52,319 nt of DNA, from contig NZ_LMGJ01000034.1 of the NCBI RefSeq assembly GCF_001427385.1, positions 34,590 through 86,908 on the forward strand, given 5' to 3'. A program made the position numbers and the translations under genes. This document shows, piece after piece, positions 26,117 to 35,369 of the stretch. Every line of letters begins with the position of its first letter. Positions within the stretch are counted from its first letter, which is position 1. Below the pieces are notes generated by a model. It saw only the letters and a list, made by a program, of their open reading frames with translations. It did no database searches and was not told where the DNA came from. Source of the stretch: Mesorhizobium sp. Root157 (GTDB taxonomy: Bacteria > Pseudomonadota > Alphaproteobacteria > Rhizobiales > Rhizobiaceae).

Positions 26117-26461
26117 CTAGTTCGCCGCCCCGTTTTCGGCGGCTTCCACGTTTCCCTCGTCGGCCTGGAAGTGATGCGCCAAGGCCTTATTGAAGGCGGT
26201 CGCGCAGGCCGCAAAGTCTTTGAGCTTCAGCGCTCCCACGGCTTTGGCAGCGTCCCCGTTGATCGTCAGAAGAGGGAGCGCGGCCATCACCGCCGCCGGC
26301 TCGACGGCAGAGAGCCGGGTAAACAGATCAGACAGGGACTTGCATTCCAGCGCCGTTGACACCGCCGCTAGCCTGCCCATCTCAGCCGCAATGACCAGAT
26401 CGACGCCGCCAACGCGCAGGGCGACTTCGCCCCGCGCTCCGTTTACAGGAAGGTTGCTCAT
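26117..26461 (-). CDS. Tail assembly chaperone, gene transfer agent gp10-like
   Basis: This 114-residue helical protein begins MSNLPVNGARGEVALRVGGVDLVIAAEMGRLA and has a SLSDLFTRLSAVEPAAVMAALPLL segment, as in the GTA gp10/Phage_TAC_11 family. It follows the tail tube gene directly and precedes the smaller chaperone frame, the lambda G/T position. It should bind the tape measure protein during tail assembly. Confidence 0.82.
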   Translation of the reverse strand: MSNLPVNGARGEVALRVGGVDLVIAAEMGRLAAVSTALECKSLSDLFTRLSAVEPAAVMAALPLLTINGDAAKAVGALKLKDFAACATAFNKALAHHFQADEGNVEAAENGAAN

Positions 26462-27156
26462 TACGCGGCCACCACGTCAGCCGTACCGCCCGAAGTTGCC
26501 GAAGCGCTGCCGGTCGAGTTCGTGGCTGTAACAGCAACCGTGATGGTCGAGCCGATATCGCCGGTGACGGGCGTGTAGGCGTCGGTCGTGGCCCCGGAAA
26601 TGTTGGTCCCGTCCTTCTTCCACTGGAACGTGAAGACAGGATTGCCACTCCAGACACCGGGGAAGGCTTTGAGTTCGACACCTTCCTGAGCGATGCCGGC
26701 GATGGACGGCAAGAGCGAATTGACCGGCGTAACCGCTTCGGCGGTGAAGGTCAGCGCGCCCGCAGCCGTGAATGTGGCCGAGAACTCCATGTTCCCTTCC
26801 ATTTCGCCGCTGAACTCAAAATCCGACACCATCCATGAGCCGGCATAAGCGCCTTCGCCAGGAACAATGACCTTGGCGTTGAATTTGGTGCCGCCGCGAA
26901 CGTGGCCCATGAGGATCGCCTGCGTAGCACCGCTTACGAACGCTCCTGAGCCGTTGAATGTGCGGGTCACAATGCCTGGCTCACCGGTTTTCTGGACCGC
27001 TCCGCCCGGGTTGTTGCAGTCAGGGATCGTCGTATCGACTTCGTTGGCCGACAGATTGAAACTGCGGGTCTTGATACCGCACAGATTGTCGAAGACCTCG
27101 GGCGAAGCAGCGTCCCCGATTTTGATCAGCAGAAGGCGTCCCAATTCCTGGGGCAT
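26461..27156 (-). CDS. Major tail tube protein with C-terminal Ig-like domain
   Basis: The 231-residue protein begins MPQELGRLLLIKIGDAASP and has a tube domain (to about residue 140), then an Ig-like domain (about 150-231; PVFTFQWKKDGTNISGATTDAY, typical of surface-exposed Ig folds of phage tube and capsid proteins). Lambda V also carries an Ig-type domain at this position. It forms the stacked rings of the tail; the Ig domain would decorate the outside and may bind bacterial surfaces. Confidence 0.88.
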   Translation of the reverse strand: MPQELGRLLLIKIGDAASPEVFDNLCGIKTRSFNLSANEVDTTIPDCNNPGGAVQKTGEPGIVTRTFNGSGAFVSGATQAILMGHVRGGTKFNAKVIVPGEGAYAGSWMVSDFEFSGEMEGNMEFSATFTAAGALTFTAEAVTPVNSLLPSIAGIAQEGVELKAFPGVWSGNPVFTFQWKKDGTNISGATTDAYTPVTGDIGSTITVAVTATNSTGSASATSGGTADVVAA

Positions 27157-27180
27157 GGCAGTTTCCTTTCGTGAGGGAGA

Positions 27181-27591
27181 TTAGTTGGACTGAACGACCG
27201 CGCGAAACTCGACGACAGCATGGCCGGTCAAACCATCCTGGTCGTAAAACACCCGCTCGCCGCGATGATCGAGTGTCACAAGTTGGTTGCTAGGCAGTGG
27301 CAGAGGGTAGCCATGCAGGGCGCGCCCGACCTCGTAGGCGATGCTGCGGGCGTCCTGTAGCGGGTCCATCCCATCGCGCGTCCAGACATGGACGTTGAGC
27401 GTGATTTCCTCGCCTGTGATGCATGTTGCATCGTCCCGAATGCCGAAAGTGTCGAAGCCGGCAATGTTCGGAAACGTCTGATTTTCCGGTGCGCGATACC
27501 AGATGCGATCCGCGACCAGTGCCGTGACGTTCGCAGCCTTCAGCAGCCTGTCGCGGGCGCACAGGACCAATTCTCTCGACGGTGCGGCCAT
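27181..27591 (-). CDS. Tail completion/terminator protein (DUF3168-like)
   Basis: The 136-residue protein fits DUF3168: an N-terminal helix (MAAPSRELVLCARDRLLKAA), then VADRIWYRAPEN and a strand pattern ending HAVVEFRAVVQSN. These proteins cap the tail tube at the head end. Position between the gp10-like gene and the tube gene agrees. It is separated from the tube gene by 24 bases. Confidence 0.82.
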   Translation of the reverse strand: MAAPSRELVLCARDRLLKAANVTALVADRIWYRAPENQTFPNIAGFDTFGIRDDATCITGEEITLNVHVWTRDGMDPLQDARSIAYEVGRALHGYPLPLPSNQLVTLDHRGERVFYDQDGLTGHAVVEFRAVVQSN

Positions 27592-28083
27592 CTATTTGCC
27601 CATAACCTTGCGAGTGGCCTTGTTGACCGCGTTTGCCATCTTACGGCGGATGCGGGGGCGAGCGGCGCGGAACGTCGGGAAAATATGCGGTTGTGCCCTC
27701 GCGCCGGGATGATCGACCTCGCTTGCAAAGACGTTGCCGTGCAGATGCAGCATCTTCCCCGGCTTGGCTTTGATCTTGTGCGGGCTGGTCCCAAATTCGA
27801 CGAAACGCCAGTACCAGGCTGCGAACACGCCGGTCGCGTTCTTGTCTTTGGTCGCGCTGCCACCGACGACGGCATTGCTCGCCGGCCTGTCTGCCAGACG
27901 TGCGCCCTCAATGCTCGCCTTGTATTCCCCGGTTTCGACGGGAGCGCGGGCGGCAATATCGCCGGCCAGTTCCTTCGCCGCCTCAAGCTGCGCCTCGGCA
28001 AGCTGTTTTTCCGCTTCCGGCACAAGCTGGTTCAGCTTGCGCATCACCGCCCCACGACCGAGCATCTTCGCCTTGATGGCCAT
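27592..28083 (-). CDS. HK97 gp10-like head-tail joining protein
   Basis: The 163-residue product starts MAIKAKMLGRGAVMRKLNQLVPEAEKQLAEAQLEAAKELA and contains ARAPVETGEYKASI, the RAPVdTGxLrxsI motif of the HK97 gp10 family. These proteins join head and tail. The start overlaps the stop of the preceding small gene; the stop abuts the DUF3168 gene. Confidence 0.88.
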   Translation of the reverse strand: MAIKAKMLGRGAVMRKLNQLVPEAEKQLAEAQLEAAKELAGDIAARAPVETGEYKASIEGARLADRPASNAVVGGSATKDKNATGVFAAWYWRFVEFGTSPHKIKAKPGKMLHLHGNVFASEVDHPGARAQPHIFPTFRAARPRIRRKMANAVNKATRKVMGK

Positions 28084-28298
28084 CAGACGCGCTTTCCGTT
28101 GCAGTAGAAGCGCACGCCATGGTTGCTGACGAATTCGGCCTGCCGGGTGATAAACGTATCAAGTCTGTCGTCATCCTCATCGAAAAACGGCGCAACAGAC
28201 CAGAGAAACGCTTTGACCGCCAGCGTGTAGGGTGCAACCCACCATGCAATCCGAACGGTCAGATGCACCGTAACGAAACCGCCGCGTTCTTTTACCAT
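28083..28298 (-). CDS. 71-residue hypothetical late protein
   Basis: The gene begins at MVKERGGFVTVHLTV, overlapping the upstream stop by one base, and encodes 71 residues with many aromatic residues (AWWVAPYTLAVKAFLWSVAPFFDEDDD). The central stretch is hydrophobic enough for one membrane or buried helix. It lies between the head completion and gp10-like genes. No family recognised; it may be a minor head-tail protein. Confidence 0.7.
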   Translation of the reverse strand: MVKERGGFVTVHLTVRIAWWVAPYTLAVKAFLWSVAPFFDEDDDRLDTFITRQAEFVSNHGVRFYCNGKRV

Positions 28299-28654
28299 CA
28301 GGCTGCCACTCCGCGCTCGCACAGCAATGAAACCCACTGGCGATCTGTTTCGGCCGTTACGTCGCGCACGTTGAACACCGTACCGTCGCGGGCGTCGATC
28401 AGTCGCCATCCCGCCGTGATCTGCCGCGTCTGCGACGATGCACGCACTGTGATGATCTGAGTATGCTGGCCCTGTAGGCGGCCAGCCATGACATCTTCGC
28501 CGCCACGCAGGTGACGATAGGCGGCGCGAACCGAGACTTGCGTGACCCATCCGCCAGCACCGGGAACCGGATTGCCGAGTTCGTCGGTGCCGGGCACCTC
28601 CTTCTGGCAATCGACACGGTAATAGAGATCGCCGGCACCGAGTTGCTTGGCCAT
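28298..28654 (-). CDS. Head closure / head-tail adaptor protein (SPP1 gp16-like)
   Basis: This 118-residue beta-barrel-type protein (YYRVDCQKEVPGTDELGNPVPG, then WRLIDARDGTVFNVRDVTAETDR) matches the SPP1 gp16/HK97 gp7-like head completion family, which closes the portal ring. Overlap with its upstream neighbour by one base and its place in the order connector, closure, gp10 agree with HK97-type maps. Confidence 0.85.
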   Translation of the reverse strand: MAKQLGAGDLYYRVDCQKEVPGTDELGNPVPGAGGWVTQVSVRAAYRHLRGGEDVMAGRLQGQHTQIITVRASSQTRQITAGWRLIDARDGTVFNVRDVTAETDRQWVSLLCERGVAA

Positions 28655-29283
28655 CAGACACCCACCCTTCGGAATGGCGCGATCAGCGCGTCAACCGCGA
28701 ACGGCAGGCTTTCAACCGTCGCGCCGACAACCATGGTTTCGCGATTGGCGTACCAATTGCCGACAAGGAGCAAGATCGCCACTTTGAGCGCGGCCGGGAC
28801 TGTCGATTTGGCAGGGATAGCAGGATCGTCGCCATTGGCGGGAACTTCGGGCACGGTCGCATAGCCAGCCTTATACGCCACCGACACAGCCCCACGTTCG
28901 TATAAATCTCCCGGGAACGCGTAGTCGTCGCGGAAGCGGACAAAGTAGCGGCCGCCGGCATCAATTTGCAGAGAGTACCAAATGCCTTCCACCGTGCTGA
29001 CCTGGCCGGCCGTATTTCGCCACGTAACCGTCGTGACGCTGATCACCGAGCCGAGCGGCAGGCAGAGGCCCCGCGCGAATGCATCGAAATCCTGCCGCCA
29101 TTCTTGCTCGACCAAGCAGCGCCCGAGAATGCCCGTCCAGCCGTCAAGGTGATCCGTGGCAGCCGCGATAAAACCCTCGATCAGCGTATCGTCATCCTCA
29201 TGATCGACGCGCAGATGCGCCTTGGCCTCGACAAGCGAGACGGGCGTTGTGGCCGGCGCTACGGTGCGGACGGGTGCGAGCAT
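28654..29283 (-). CDS. Head-tail connector protein (gp6-like)
   Basis: The 209-residue protein carries PVSLVEAKAHLRVDHEDDDTLIEGFIAAATDHLDGWTG, the signature of phage gp6-like head-tail connector proteins (the TIGR02215 type), and a helical C-terminus (AALKVAILLLVGNWYANRETM). It forms the ring under the portal. It is separated from the preceding 129-residue protein gene by 51 bases. Confidence 0.9.
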   Translation of the reverse strand: MLAPVRTVAPATTPVSLVEAKAHLRVDHEDDDTLIEGFIAAATDHLDGWTGILGRCLVEQEWRQDFDAFARGLCLPLGSVISVTTVTWRNTAGQVSTVEGIWYSLQIDAGGRYFVRFRDDYAFPGDLYERGAVSVAYKAGYATVPEVPANGDDPAIPAKSTVPAALKVAILLLVGNWYANRETMVVGATVESLPFAVDALIAPFRRVGV

Positions 29284-29334
29284 GGAAACCTCGAAAAGGA
29301 GGATGGAGCGGCGCGGACGCCGCCCCTGTCAGGG

Positions 29335-29724
29335 TCAGGCGACGGGCGCGTCGTAGGGATGGCCGCGCGCGATGACGATGCCAGCGGCAATCGATGTGCC
29401 GCTGTTTTTCGTCACTACAGTGCGGAGATAGCGCTTCGAGCCCTTGTAGCCGACCTTGTAGACGCTGTTCTGCTCCAGCGTGGCCGGAAACGAACCCAGA
29501 AGGTCAGCCGCCGTCACGTCGACAAAATCGCCGCCGGTCGTGGTGTCGGAATGCTGGAGCTTGGCGGTGTAGTCGCCGGCACCGGCAACCGCACCGGTAT
29601 TGATGATGACCAGGGCCGAATTGAAGCCCTGAAGATCGATCGGCGTTGCGCCGGTATCGGTTGCGGCCAGGACCTGCGGCAAAAGCGCAGCCACAAGACC
29701 GAAAGAGGAATAGGTGTCCTTCAT
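29335..29724 (-). CDS. Possible capsid-associated protein
   Basis: The 129-residue, beta-rich, Thr/Gly-rich protein begins MKDTYSSFGLVAALLPQVLAATDTGATP. Position right after the major capsid gene and its composition suggest a head decoration or cement protein, though no motif proves it. It has no membrane helix and no cysteine. Confidence 0.7.
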   Translation of the reverse strand: MKDTYSSFGLVAALLPQVLAATDTGATPIDLQGFNSALVIINTGAVAGAGDYTAKLQHSDTTTGGDFVDVTAADLLGSFPATLEQNSVYKVGYKGSKRYLRTVVTKNSGTSIAAGIVIARGHPYDAPVA

Positions 29725-29790
29725 TGGACTGTCCTTTCGATGAATGGGGATGGCGAGATGACGGCCGACCGAAGCCGCCCGTCAGACGGA

Positions 29791-31068
29791 TCAGGTGCTG
29801 ATCTTCAGGAGCTTCATGGCTTCGAAGTTCACCATGCCGCCACCGACACGCTTGGTCGTGTAGAACAACACGTTCGGCTTGGAGGTGAACGGGTCGCGCA
29901 GGACGCGGATGCCGATGCGATCCACGATCAGGTAAGACCGGCTGAAATCACCGAAGGCGACCGGGAACGCGTTCGCACCAACGGCAGGCATGTTGTCGTC
30001 GTTGTGAACCGGCTTGCCGAGGATGGTAGCCACTTCGGCAGCGCCCGAAGGCGGCGCCCAAATGTATGCGCCTTCCGCATCCTTGAACTTGCGAACCGTG
30101 TTCATGGACGCATCCGACATCAGCCATGACGCACCGTTCCGGTAGCCAGACTTCAGCGCATAGTAGAGGTCGAGCAGCGCATCGGCAGGGCTGACGGTGG
30201 CCGTGGCGGCAAGGAAGCCGTCCGCCTTGCCGGAAGCAACGAAGCCGATCTTGCCCCATGCATAGGAGGCGTTTGCCACCTTGTCATAGGCAAGAATGCC
30301 GCGCGGCTTGTTGATGCCGTCGCCATTGGCGAAGGCAGCCCCTTCCTGCTCGGCGAACTCGATCGACACCTCGTCGGCCAGCCATGCCGCCAGATCGATG
30401 CGCGCATCGTCGAGCGAGGTTTGCGTGGCGCCCGGCATGGCGTAGATTTCGCCGGTATTGATGGCGATCTCGCGCAGCGTTGGCGTTGCAGTGCCGGAAC
30501 GTGCATCTTCCTCGCCGACCCAACCCGACGTCGCGCCGCCCATGTTGACCAGCTTCTTGTAGGTGTTGGTCGAGATGGACATCGTGCGAGCCAGCGAGCG
30601 GATCGTGGAAACCGTGCCAAGAACGCGGTCAATGCCCGCCTCCATTTCTTCCGGCACCAGATAGCCGCCGTCAGGGTCCGACTGCGTCGTCAGTTTGGCC
30701 TTGACCTCGAGGTCACGCAGACCAGCATCGACGCCGCGACGGAAGAAACGGTTGAACGCCTGCGCGTGTTCCGCCTTGTCGGGGTCTTCCACGTTGCCAG
30801 CACCGCCAACCTTGACTGCAGCGAGCGCGACGTTGGTTTCGTCGATCGCCTTCTGGAGTTCGGTGATCGTGGCGTTGATGCGGTCGACCTTTTCGGTCTG
30901 CACCACATCTTCTTGCCCCTTCTTCAGGTCGGCAAGAGCCTTGTCGTTCTCTACCTTGAAGGCTTCGAACGTCTGCTTCAGTTCGTTGAGGATCGCCGTC
31001 GGGGTGCCAGCATCGGCGCGCACGGCGACAAGCCCGCGAGCGCGGGCATTCAGCATGACATGCTGCAT
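29791..31068 (-). CDS. Major capsid protein, HK97 fold
   Basis: This 425-residue capsid protein has an N-terminal coiled-coil delta domain (about residues 20-110; LKQTFEAFKVENDKALADLKKG) that would be removed by the prohead protease, then the mature HK97-fold part with TTQSDPDGGYLVPEEMEAGIDRVL, SGTATPTLREIAINTGEIYAMPGATQ and the C-terminal DRIGIRVLRDPFTSKPNVLFYTTKRVGGGM. The protease gene lies immediately upstream, as in HK97. Confidence 0.95.
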   Translation of the reverse strand: MQHVMLNARARGLVAVRADAGTPTAILNELKQTFEAFKVENDKALADLKKGQEDVVQTEKVDRINATITELQKAIDETNVALAAVKVGGAGNVEDPDKAEHAQAFNRFFRRGVDAGLRDLEVKAKLTTQSDPDGGYLVPEEMEAGIDRVLGTVSTIRSLARTMSISTNTYKKLVNMGGATSGWVGEEDARSGTATPTLREIAINTGEIYAMPGATQTSLDDARIDLAAWLADEVSIEFAEQEGAAFANGDGINKPRGILAYDKVANASYAWGKIGFVASGKADGFLAATATVSPADALLDLYYALKSGYRNGASWLMSDASMNTVRKFKDAEGAYIWAPPSGAAEVATILGKPVHNDDNMPAVGANAFPVAFGDFSRSYLIVDRIGIRVLRDPFTSKPNVLFYTTKRVGGGMVNFEAMKLLKIST

Positions 31069-31082
31069 TGTCGTTCTCCTTG

Positions 31083-31934
31083 TCAGGATTTCAGGATGGA
31101 AATGAACTGCCTTGCGGCAGCCTCGAAGCCTGCATCGCGCGCGGCTGGTTTGCGGCTTGCATCACGCTGGGCCGCTGAAACGCCCATCTCCATCAGGAGT
31201 TCGGAGCGCTTGTCTCGGGAGAAGCCGGCCTTTGCCAGCGCGGCTTCCGTCTGTCGGCGGGCCATAAGCCCGCGATCCATATTCTTCGCATCGGCGGTGT
31301 TCGCCTCGATGCCGTCGTCAACGACATCGGCGAAACCGTTCTTCACGGCCTCGGACGGCCCCATGAAGGTTTCGGCATCCATGAGTGTTTCGATCTCGGT
31401 ACGCTTCATGCCGGTTCGCGCTTCGTAGATATCGACAATGGCGCTGTCGAAGCCGTCGAACAGATCGGCGCTGGCGCGCATGTCATGCCGATTGCCGATC
31501 ACTACGCCCCATGCATTGTGGATCATCATGAATGAGCCGAGGCCCATGCGGATTTCATCGCCGGCCATGGCAATGATTGAAGCCGCTGAGGCCGCCCAGC
31601 CCAGCACCTCGACGGTCACCTTGGCCGGATGGCTGCGCAATAGGTTGTAGATCGCGATGCCTTCGAACATGTCGCCGCCGGGCGAATTGATCTTGACCGT
31701 CACGTCCTTGTTGCCGATCGACCGCAACGCCGCCGAAATGCGCTTGGCGGTGACGCCACCGCCAGTCCACCAGTCCTCACCGATCACATCGAACATGGTG
31801 ATGGTGCCGTCGTCGCTTTCGCCGGCGGCGAGCGGCGTTTCGGCCCACTTCGCCAGCACGTCAGACGGCGCATCCCACTGGAAATTCTGCGGACGCTGAA
31901 ACGTCTTTGCCTCAGGCAGCTTGCGCAGGCTCAT
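31083..31934 (-). CDS. ClpP-like prohead protease
   Basis: A 283-residue ClpP/SppA-like serine protease: DVTVKINSPGGDMFEGIAIYNLL, GWAASAASIIAMAG with the nucleophilic serine and FMMIHNAWGVV with the histidine. The domain is followed by a helical C-terminus. It matures the capsid by cutting the scaffold domain of the next gene product. Two other in-frame starts (GTG at 31943 and ATG at 31940) exist, but the ATG at 31934 has AAAGG eight bases upstream. It overlaps the portal gene end. Confidence 0.92.
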   Translation of the reverse strand: MSLRKLPEAKTFQRPQNFQWDAPSDVLAKWAETPLAAGESDDGTITMFDVIGEDWWTGGGVTAKRISAALRSIGNKDVTVKINSPGGDMFEGIAIYNLLRSHPAKVTVEVLGWAASAASIIAMAGDEIRMGLGSFMMIHNAWGVVIGNRHDMRASADLFDGFDSAIVDIYEARTGMKRTEIETLMDAETFMGPSEAVKNGFADVVDDGIEANTADAKNMDRGLMARRQTEAALAKAGFSRDKRSELLMEMGVSAAQRDASRKPAARDAGFEAAARQFISILKS

Positions 31935-33189
31935 CGCCATCACCTTTCTCTGGTTCGGATTTGCCGGCCGTGTTCGGTGGCGGATAGAAAATGTCGCCCG
32001 CGTCGCGCGGGTTGAGGTCTTCCAAGGCCCGGACTTCGTTCGGGCTCATGACACCCCATTGGAGCGCTTTCACGTGCGCTTCCCAGCGAACCTTGATGTC
32101 ACCCTTCACCAGAGAGGAGCGGTTGAACCGTGCGTAAATATCGTTGTCATTGTCGGCAACAAGATCACGGTTGATCGTTTCTTCCCACGTGGTGAGATCG
32201 TCTTCGGCACTGAAGGTCACGAAGCCCTGCGTTTGGGAATCGATGCCAGTCCCCCAGCTAGTTGACTTCTCCGTGTCGCCGATCATGTGCGGCGGGACAC
32301 CAAAGAACATCGCAATGTCCGAGCGAGAGAACTTGCGGCCCTCGATCCACTGCGCATCCTCGGCCGTCATCGCCAGCTTTTCGACTTTCATATCCTCTTC
32401 GAGGATCAGCGCTTTCCCTTCGCTCTCGCCACCTGCCCTGTAAGCGTCGAGGCTGGCCCTGAGGAATTCCAATCCTTCTTTCCCAAGCTTGCCCGGGTGC
32501 GAAAGCACGCTCGATACGCGCGCACCGTTTTTGAACACCGTCGCGCCATGGTTTTCCATCGCCAATGAAAGGCCGATGGTTTCGCGGGCATATGTGATAA
32601 CGGAAACGCCGTGCACGCCATCGAGCGTCAGGCCAACGAGATGGAAAACTTCATCCTGTTTGAGCTCGACGCGCCCTCCCTTCTTTCGCGTGTAGATGTA
32701 GGTCAGCGTCAGATCGTCATTCTGCCTGCACTCGACGCGATCCGGGTGAAGCGGGATCAAAGCTTTGACCAGGCCACGAGATCGCACGATCATCGCGTAG
32801 GCATTGCCGCGCAAAAGCAGATGGGCGGTTAGCATGCGTTTGAACTGCGATGGCGTTTGCCAGCTATTCGGCCGGCGGCGGAAGATCGACCACAAAGGAT
32901 GATCCGATGCATCCTCACGTGTGCGGGCATCGACCCGCTTTTTGATATGGAGCGGCATGTTGGCAACGACGCCTGACCTGATCCGGACACAGGCATAGAC
33001 CGCCGCCACGCGCATCGCAGAATAGGGCGTCACAGTCGCGCCTGATGCTGTCAAGCTGCCGGCCCGCAAGGCTTCCTCAAGCTGCTGCGGCGTGTTGACG
33101 ACTACGCCGCCGCCAACATCCTGAAAGGACGCGCGTGGGTGCGAGGTGGGCAGCGTTCCGCCACCGAATATGCGTGTCCAAAGGCTCAT
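31912..33189 (-). CDS. Phage portal protein, HK97 family
   Basis: This 425-residue portal protein shows the typical segments YSAMRVAAVYACVRIRSGVVANMPL, DHPLWSIFRRRPNSWQTPSQF, GNAYAMIVRSRGLVKALIPL and the C-terminal AEDDLTTWEETINRDLV. It forms the dodecameric DNA channel at one vertex. The ending is rich in Glu and Pro. It follows the large terminase gene by 10 bases. Confidence 0.95.
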   Translation of the reverse strand: MSLWTRIFGGGTLPTSHPRASFQDVGGGVVVNTPQQLEEALRAGSLTASGATVTPYSAMRVAAVYACVRIRSGVVANMPLHIKKRVDARTREDASDHPLWSIFRRRPNSWQTPSQFKRMLTAHLLLRGNAYAMIVRSRGLVKALIPLHPDRVECRQNDDLTLTYIYTRKKGGRVELKQDEVFHLVGLTLDGVHGVSVITYARETIGLSLAMENHGATVFKNGARVSSVLSHPGKLGKEGLEFLRASLDAYRAGGESEGKALILEEDMKVEKLAMTAEDAQWIEGRKFSRSDIAMFFGVPPHMIGDTEKSTSWGTGIDSQTQGFVTFSAEDDLTTWEETINRDLVADNDNDIYARFNRSSLVKGDIKVRWEAHVKALQWGVMSPNEVRALEDLNPRDAGDIFYPPPNTAGKSEPEKGDGDEPAQAA

Positions 33190-33199
33190 TCGATATCCT

Positions 33200-34900
33200 T
33201 CAGGCGACGAGCAGGCCGCGTTCGCGATAGATGGAATTGCCGCTTGCTTCCGGATTCCAGCTCATCAGGATTGCCGCACACAGCATGGCAATGACCGGAT
33301 CGATCTTGGCACGGCCGGCGGCTTGTTTCGTGGCCATGTTGCCATTGCCCTTGACCTCGATCTTCACGTTGCCGACCGACCAGGACATCATCGCGGATCC
33401 GTCATGGCTGATCGTGTTGTCGCTCAGCTTGTGCTCCAGCCCCCACAACGCAGGCGATAGCGCCGGACCCTGACGAAGGCGATGCAGCATCAGTCCGTCG
33501 ATCTGCTGCAGGGCAAGTGCATCGACGAAGGCGGCAATGTTGTTGGGGTCGAAGCCGACCGCATTCTTTTCCGGCAACAGGCCAGCATCCCGCACCTGGG
33601 CGGCAATCTTCGCGATCCGTTCGACGTATTCGGACACTTCGCAGAGGGTCAGGGCTTCCTCTTTCTGGAAGTCCAGCAGCCGCGGCGCGATCTCCTTGCG
33701 GATTTCCAGCACCTTCGGGTGCGCGAATGCATGACACCAGACGAGCCAGCGCCGGGTGATCTTCTCCCGGCCGATGACGCAAACGCCGAACAGATCATCG
33801 AGGCCGCCGCCATCGGCGCCCACCACCGCGACCTCCGAACGCTCGATCAGAGATTCCAGCGTCAACGACTTGTCGGCGCGCAGGTCCCAGAAGTCGGCGC
33901 CCCGCCATGCGTCGTCGCCGATGCCGATACCAATCTCGATGTTGAGATGCTGGCTGGCCCAAATCTGTTCGGCCTGCGCTGTGGCCCGGCCATTGTTTTC
34001 GTAATCGGCGACCAGTCGCGCCTCGTCGATCGAGCGGCCGATATTCGGAAGCAGCATCGGCCACCTGCTCTGGTCGCGCCAGAAGTCCTGGTCTTTCTGC
34101 AGGTCCTGCGGGAATTCGTAGAGAACCGGCAGCATGATCGGCGAGGCGCCACCCTGTCCGTCTCTGATCTTGCGGGCCTTGATCAGCTCCGTCCGCCAGA
34201 TGCCGGCCGGCGCTTCATCCGACTGCGTCGTGATCATCAGCACCTGGCCGCCCTGTTTGGTGATTCCGCCGCCGCGAATCTGTTGCATGACAGCCGCCGC
34301 CTTGGCCTTCTTCCCAAGCTCGTGGACCTCGTCGATGATGGTCAGGACCGGAATTTCGCCGGTAACGATCGAGGTGTCGAAACTCTTGACGTCCAACTGG
34401 GTGCCGGTCTTGCGGCGCGTGATGGATTTCAGGTGGTCCTGCACGAGAAAGATCGACTTCAGCCGTTCGTCGAGCCGGATCATGCCTTGCGCCTGGTCGA
34501 AACACCGTTCCGAGATGTTCTGGCTGGGCGCGACGATCAGCATCTGCCGGTTTGGAGCGTCCTCCATGAACAGCGCCGTCAGGCCCAGCGCGGCAACGTA
34601 GGTCGTCTTCGAGTTTTTCTTCGGCACCATGCAAAGCAGCTCCCACACCAGGCGCTGCTTTGTGACTGGATCCTCACTGGCGAGGAATGCGCAAAGAATC
34701 TCACGGAACCAGTCGCCGCAAGCTTCCTCGAGTGCCGGCGTACCGGGAACGTCTGGCAGGCGCAGCCGGTTGAAGAATGCGACGGCTTTGGCCGCCTTCT
34801 CCGCGTTCACCGGCACGTCGGCCATTGGCATCTGGCCGGCCTGGATGCGCTCCCACCAGTTGGGGCACGCGAAGCGCGGCAAGGCTTCAGTGCGTTGCAT
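33200..34900 (-). CDS. Terminase large subunit
   Basis: This 566-residue packaging motor has a Walker A-like loop in CMVPKKNSKTTYVAALGL (about residue 94), Walker B in VLTIIDEVHELGKK (about 188), a coupling motif around TQSDEAPAGIW and a C-terminal nuclease domain with acidic residues (VVGADGGGLDDLFGVCVIG). It belongs to the terminase_1/HK97 gp2-like group. Overlap with the small subunit by 14 bases shows coupling. Its type predicts packaging from cos or pac sites; the HNH neighbour favours cos. Confidence 0.95.
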   Translation of the reverse strand: MQRTEALPRFACPNWWERIQAGQMPMADVPVNAEKAAKAVAFFNRLRLPDVPGTPALEEACGDWFREILCAFLASEDPVTKQRLVWELLCMVPKKNSKTTYVAALGLTALFMEDAPNRQMLIVAPSQNISERCFDQAQGMIRLDERLKSIFLVQDHLKSITRRKTGTQLDVKSFDTSIVTGEIPVLTIIDEVHELGKKAKAAAVMQQIRGGGITKQGGQVLMITTQSDEAPAGIWRTELIKARKIRDGQGGASPIMLPVLYEFPQDLQKDQDFWRDQSRWPMLLPNIGRSIDEARLVADYENNGRATAQAEQIWASQHLNIEIGIGIGDDAWRGADFWDLRADKSLTLESLIERSEVAVVGADGGGLDDLFGVCVIGREKITRRWLVWCHAFAHPKVLEIRKEIAPRLLDFQKEEALTLCEVSEYVERIAKIAAQVRDAGLLPEKNAVGFDPNNIAAFVDALALQQIDGLMLHRLRQGPALSPALWGLEHKLSDNTISHDGSAMMSWSVGNVKIEVKGNGNMATKQAAGRAKIDPVIAMLCAAILMSWNPEASGNSIYRERGLLVA

Positions 34901-35369
34901 TCTGCGCCGCTTCCTTCTCCAGCTCTGCCGTCAGGTCCTCGTCGGCAGCAGCGGCGCGCAACTCGTCGATCGCCTTCTTGCCAGGCCGTTCGGAGGCCCT
35001 TTCATCGCCGCGCGACGTCGATCCCATGGTGCGCTCGATCTCCATGCGGTCGTTTTTCTCGATCATGGCGCCGAGTTCCCTCAGCGCTGTCACGTTGCCG
35101 GCGTTCGCCTGCTCCATGGCTATCTCGAAGCGCCGCGCTTCCAACCTGTCGCGCATTGAATCCCGCACCTTGAGCTCGGCTCTAAAATACCGCTTCAAGG
35201 TCGCCGACGAGATGCCGACGCCGTTGGCGATACGCTGGTTCGCCCAGCCGAGCGCCAGCAACAGTTTGATTTTGTTGCGATCCTTGTCGGTTGGCTCATA
35301 TGACGGCCGTCCCCGTTTCCCCAAGCCATCCCGAACCGGATGACCGAACAGGTCAAAATTCGGTTCCAC
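34887..35369 (-). CDS. Terminase small subunit-like DNA-binding protein
   Basis: The gene encodes a 160-residue protein with a GTG start. It has an N-terminal helix-turn-helix (LLLALGWANQRIANGVGISSATLKRYF, about 35-62) and a charged helical remainder, the architecture of small terminases that recognise the packaging site. The GGAGA ribosome site lies about 10 bases upstream across a T-rich run. It lies directly downstream of the likely cos region and overlaps the large subunit gene. Confidence 0.85.
   Translation of the reverse strand: MEPNFDLFGHPVRDGLGKRGRPSYEPTDKDRNKIKLLLALGWANQRIANGVGISSATLKRYFRAELKVRDSMRDRLEARRFEIAMEQANAGNVTALRELGAMIEKNDRMEIERTMGSTSRGDERASERPGKKAIDELRAAAADEDLTAELEKEAAQNATH

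Noticed and set aside
28966..31428. Two long plus-strand frames (387 and 335 codons) opposite connector, capsid and protease genes
   Set aside because: Both are shadows of well-supported capsid-module genes.
33482..35173. A 563-codon plus-strand frame opposite the terminase genes
   Set aside because: It is antisense to the clear terminase large subunit and shows no family features or ribosome site.
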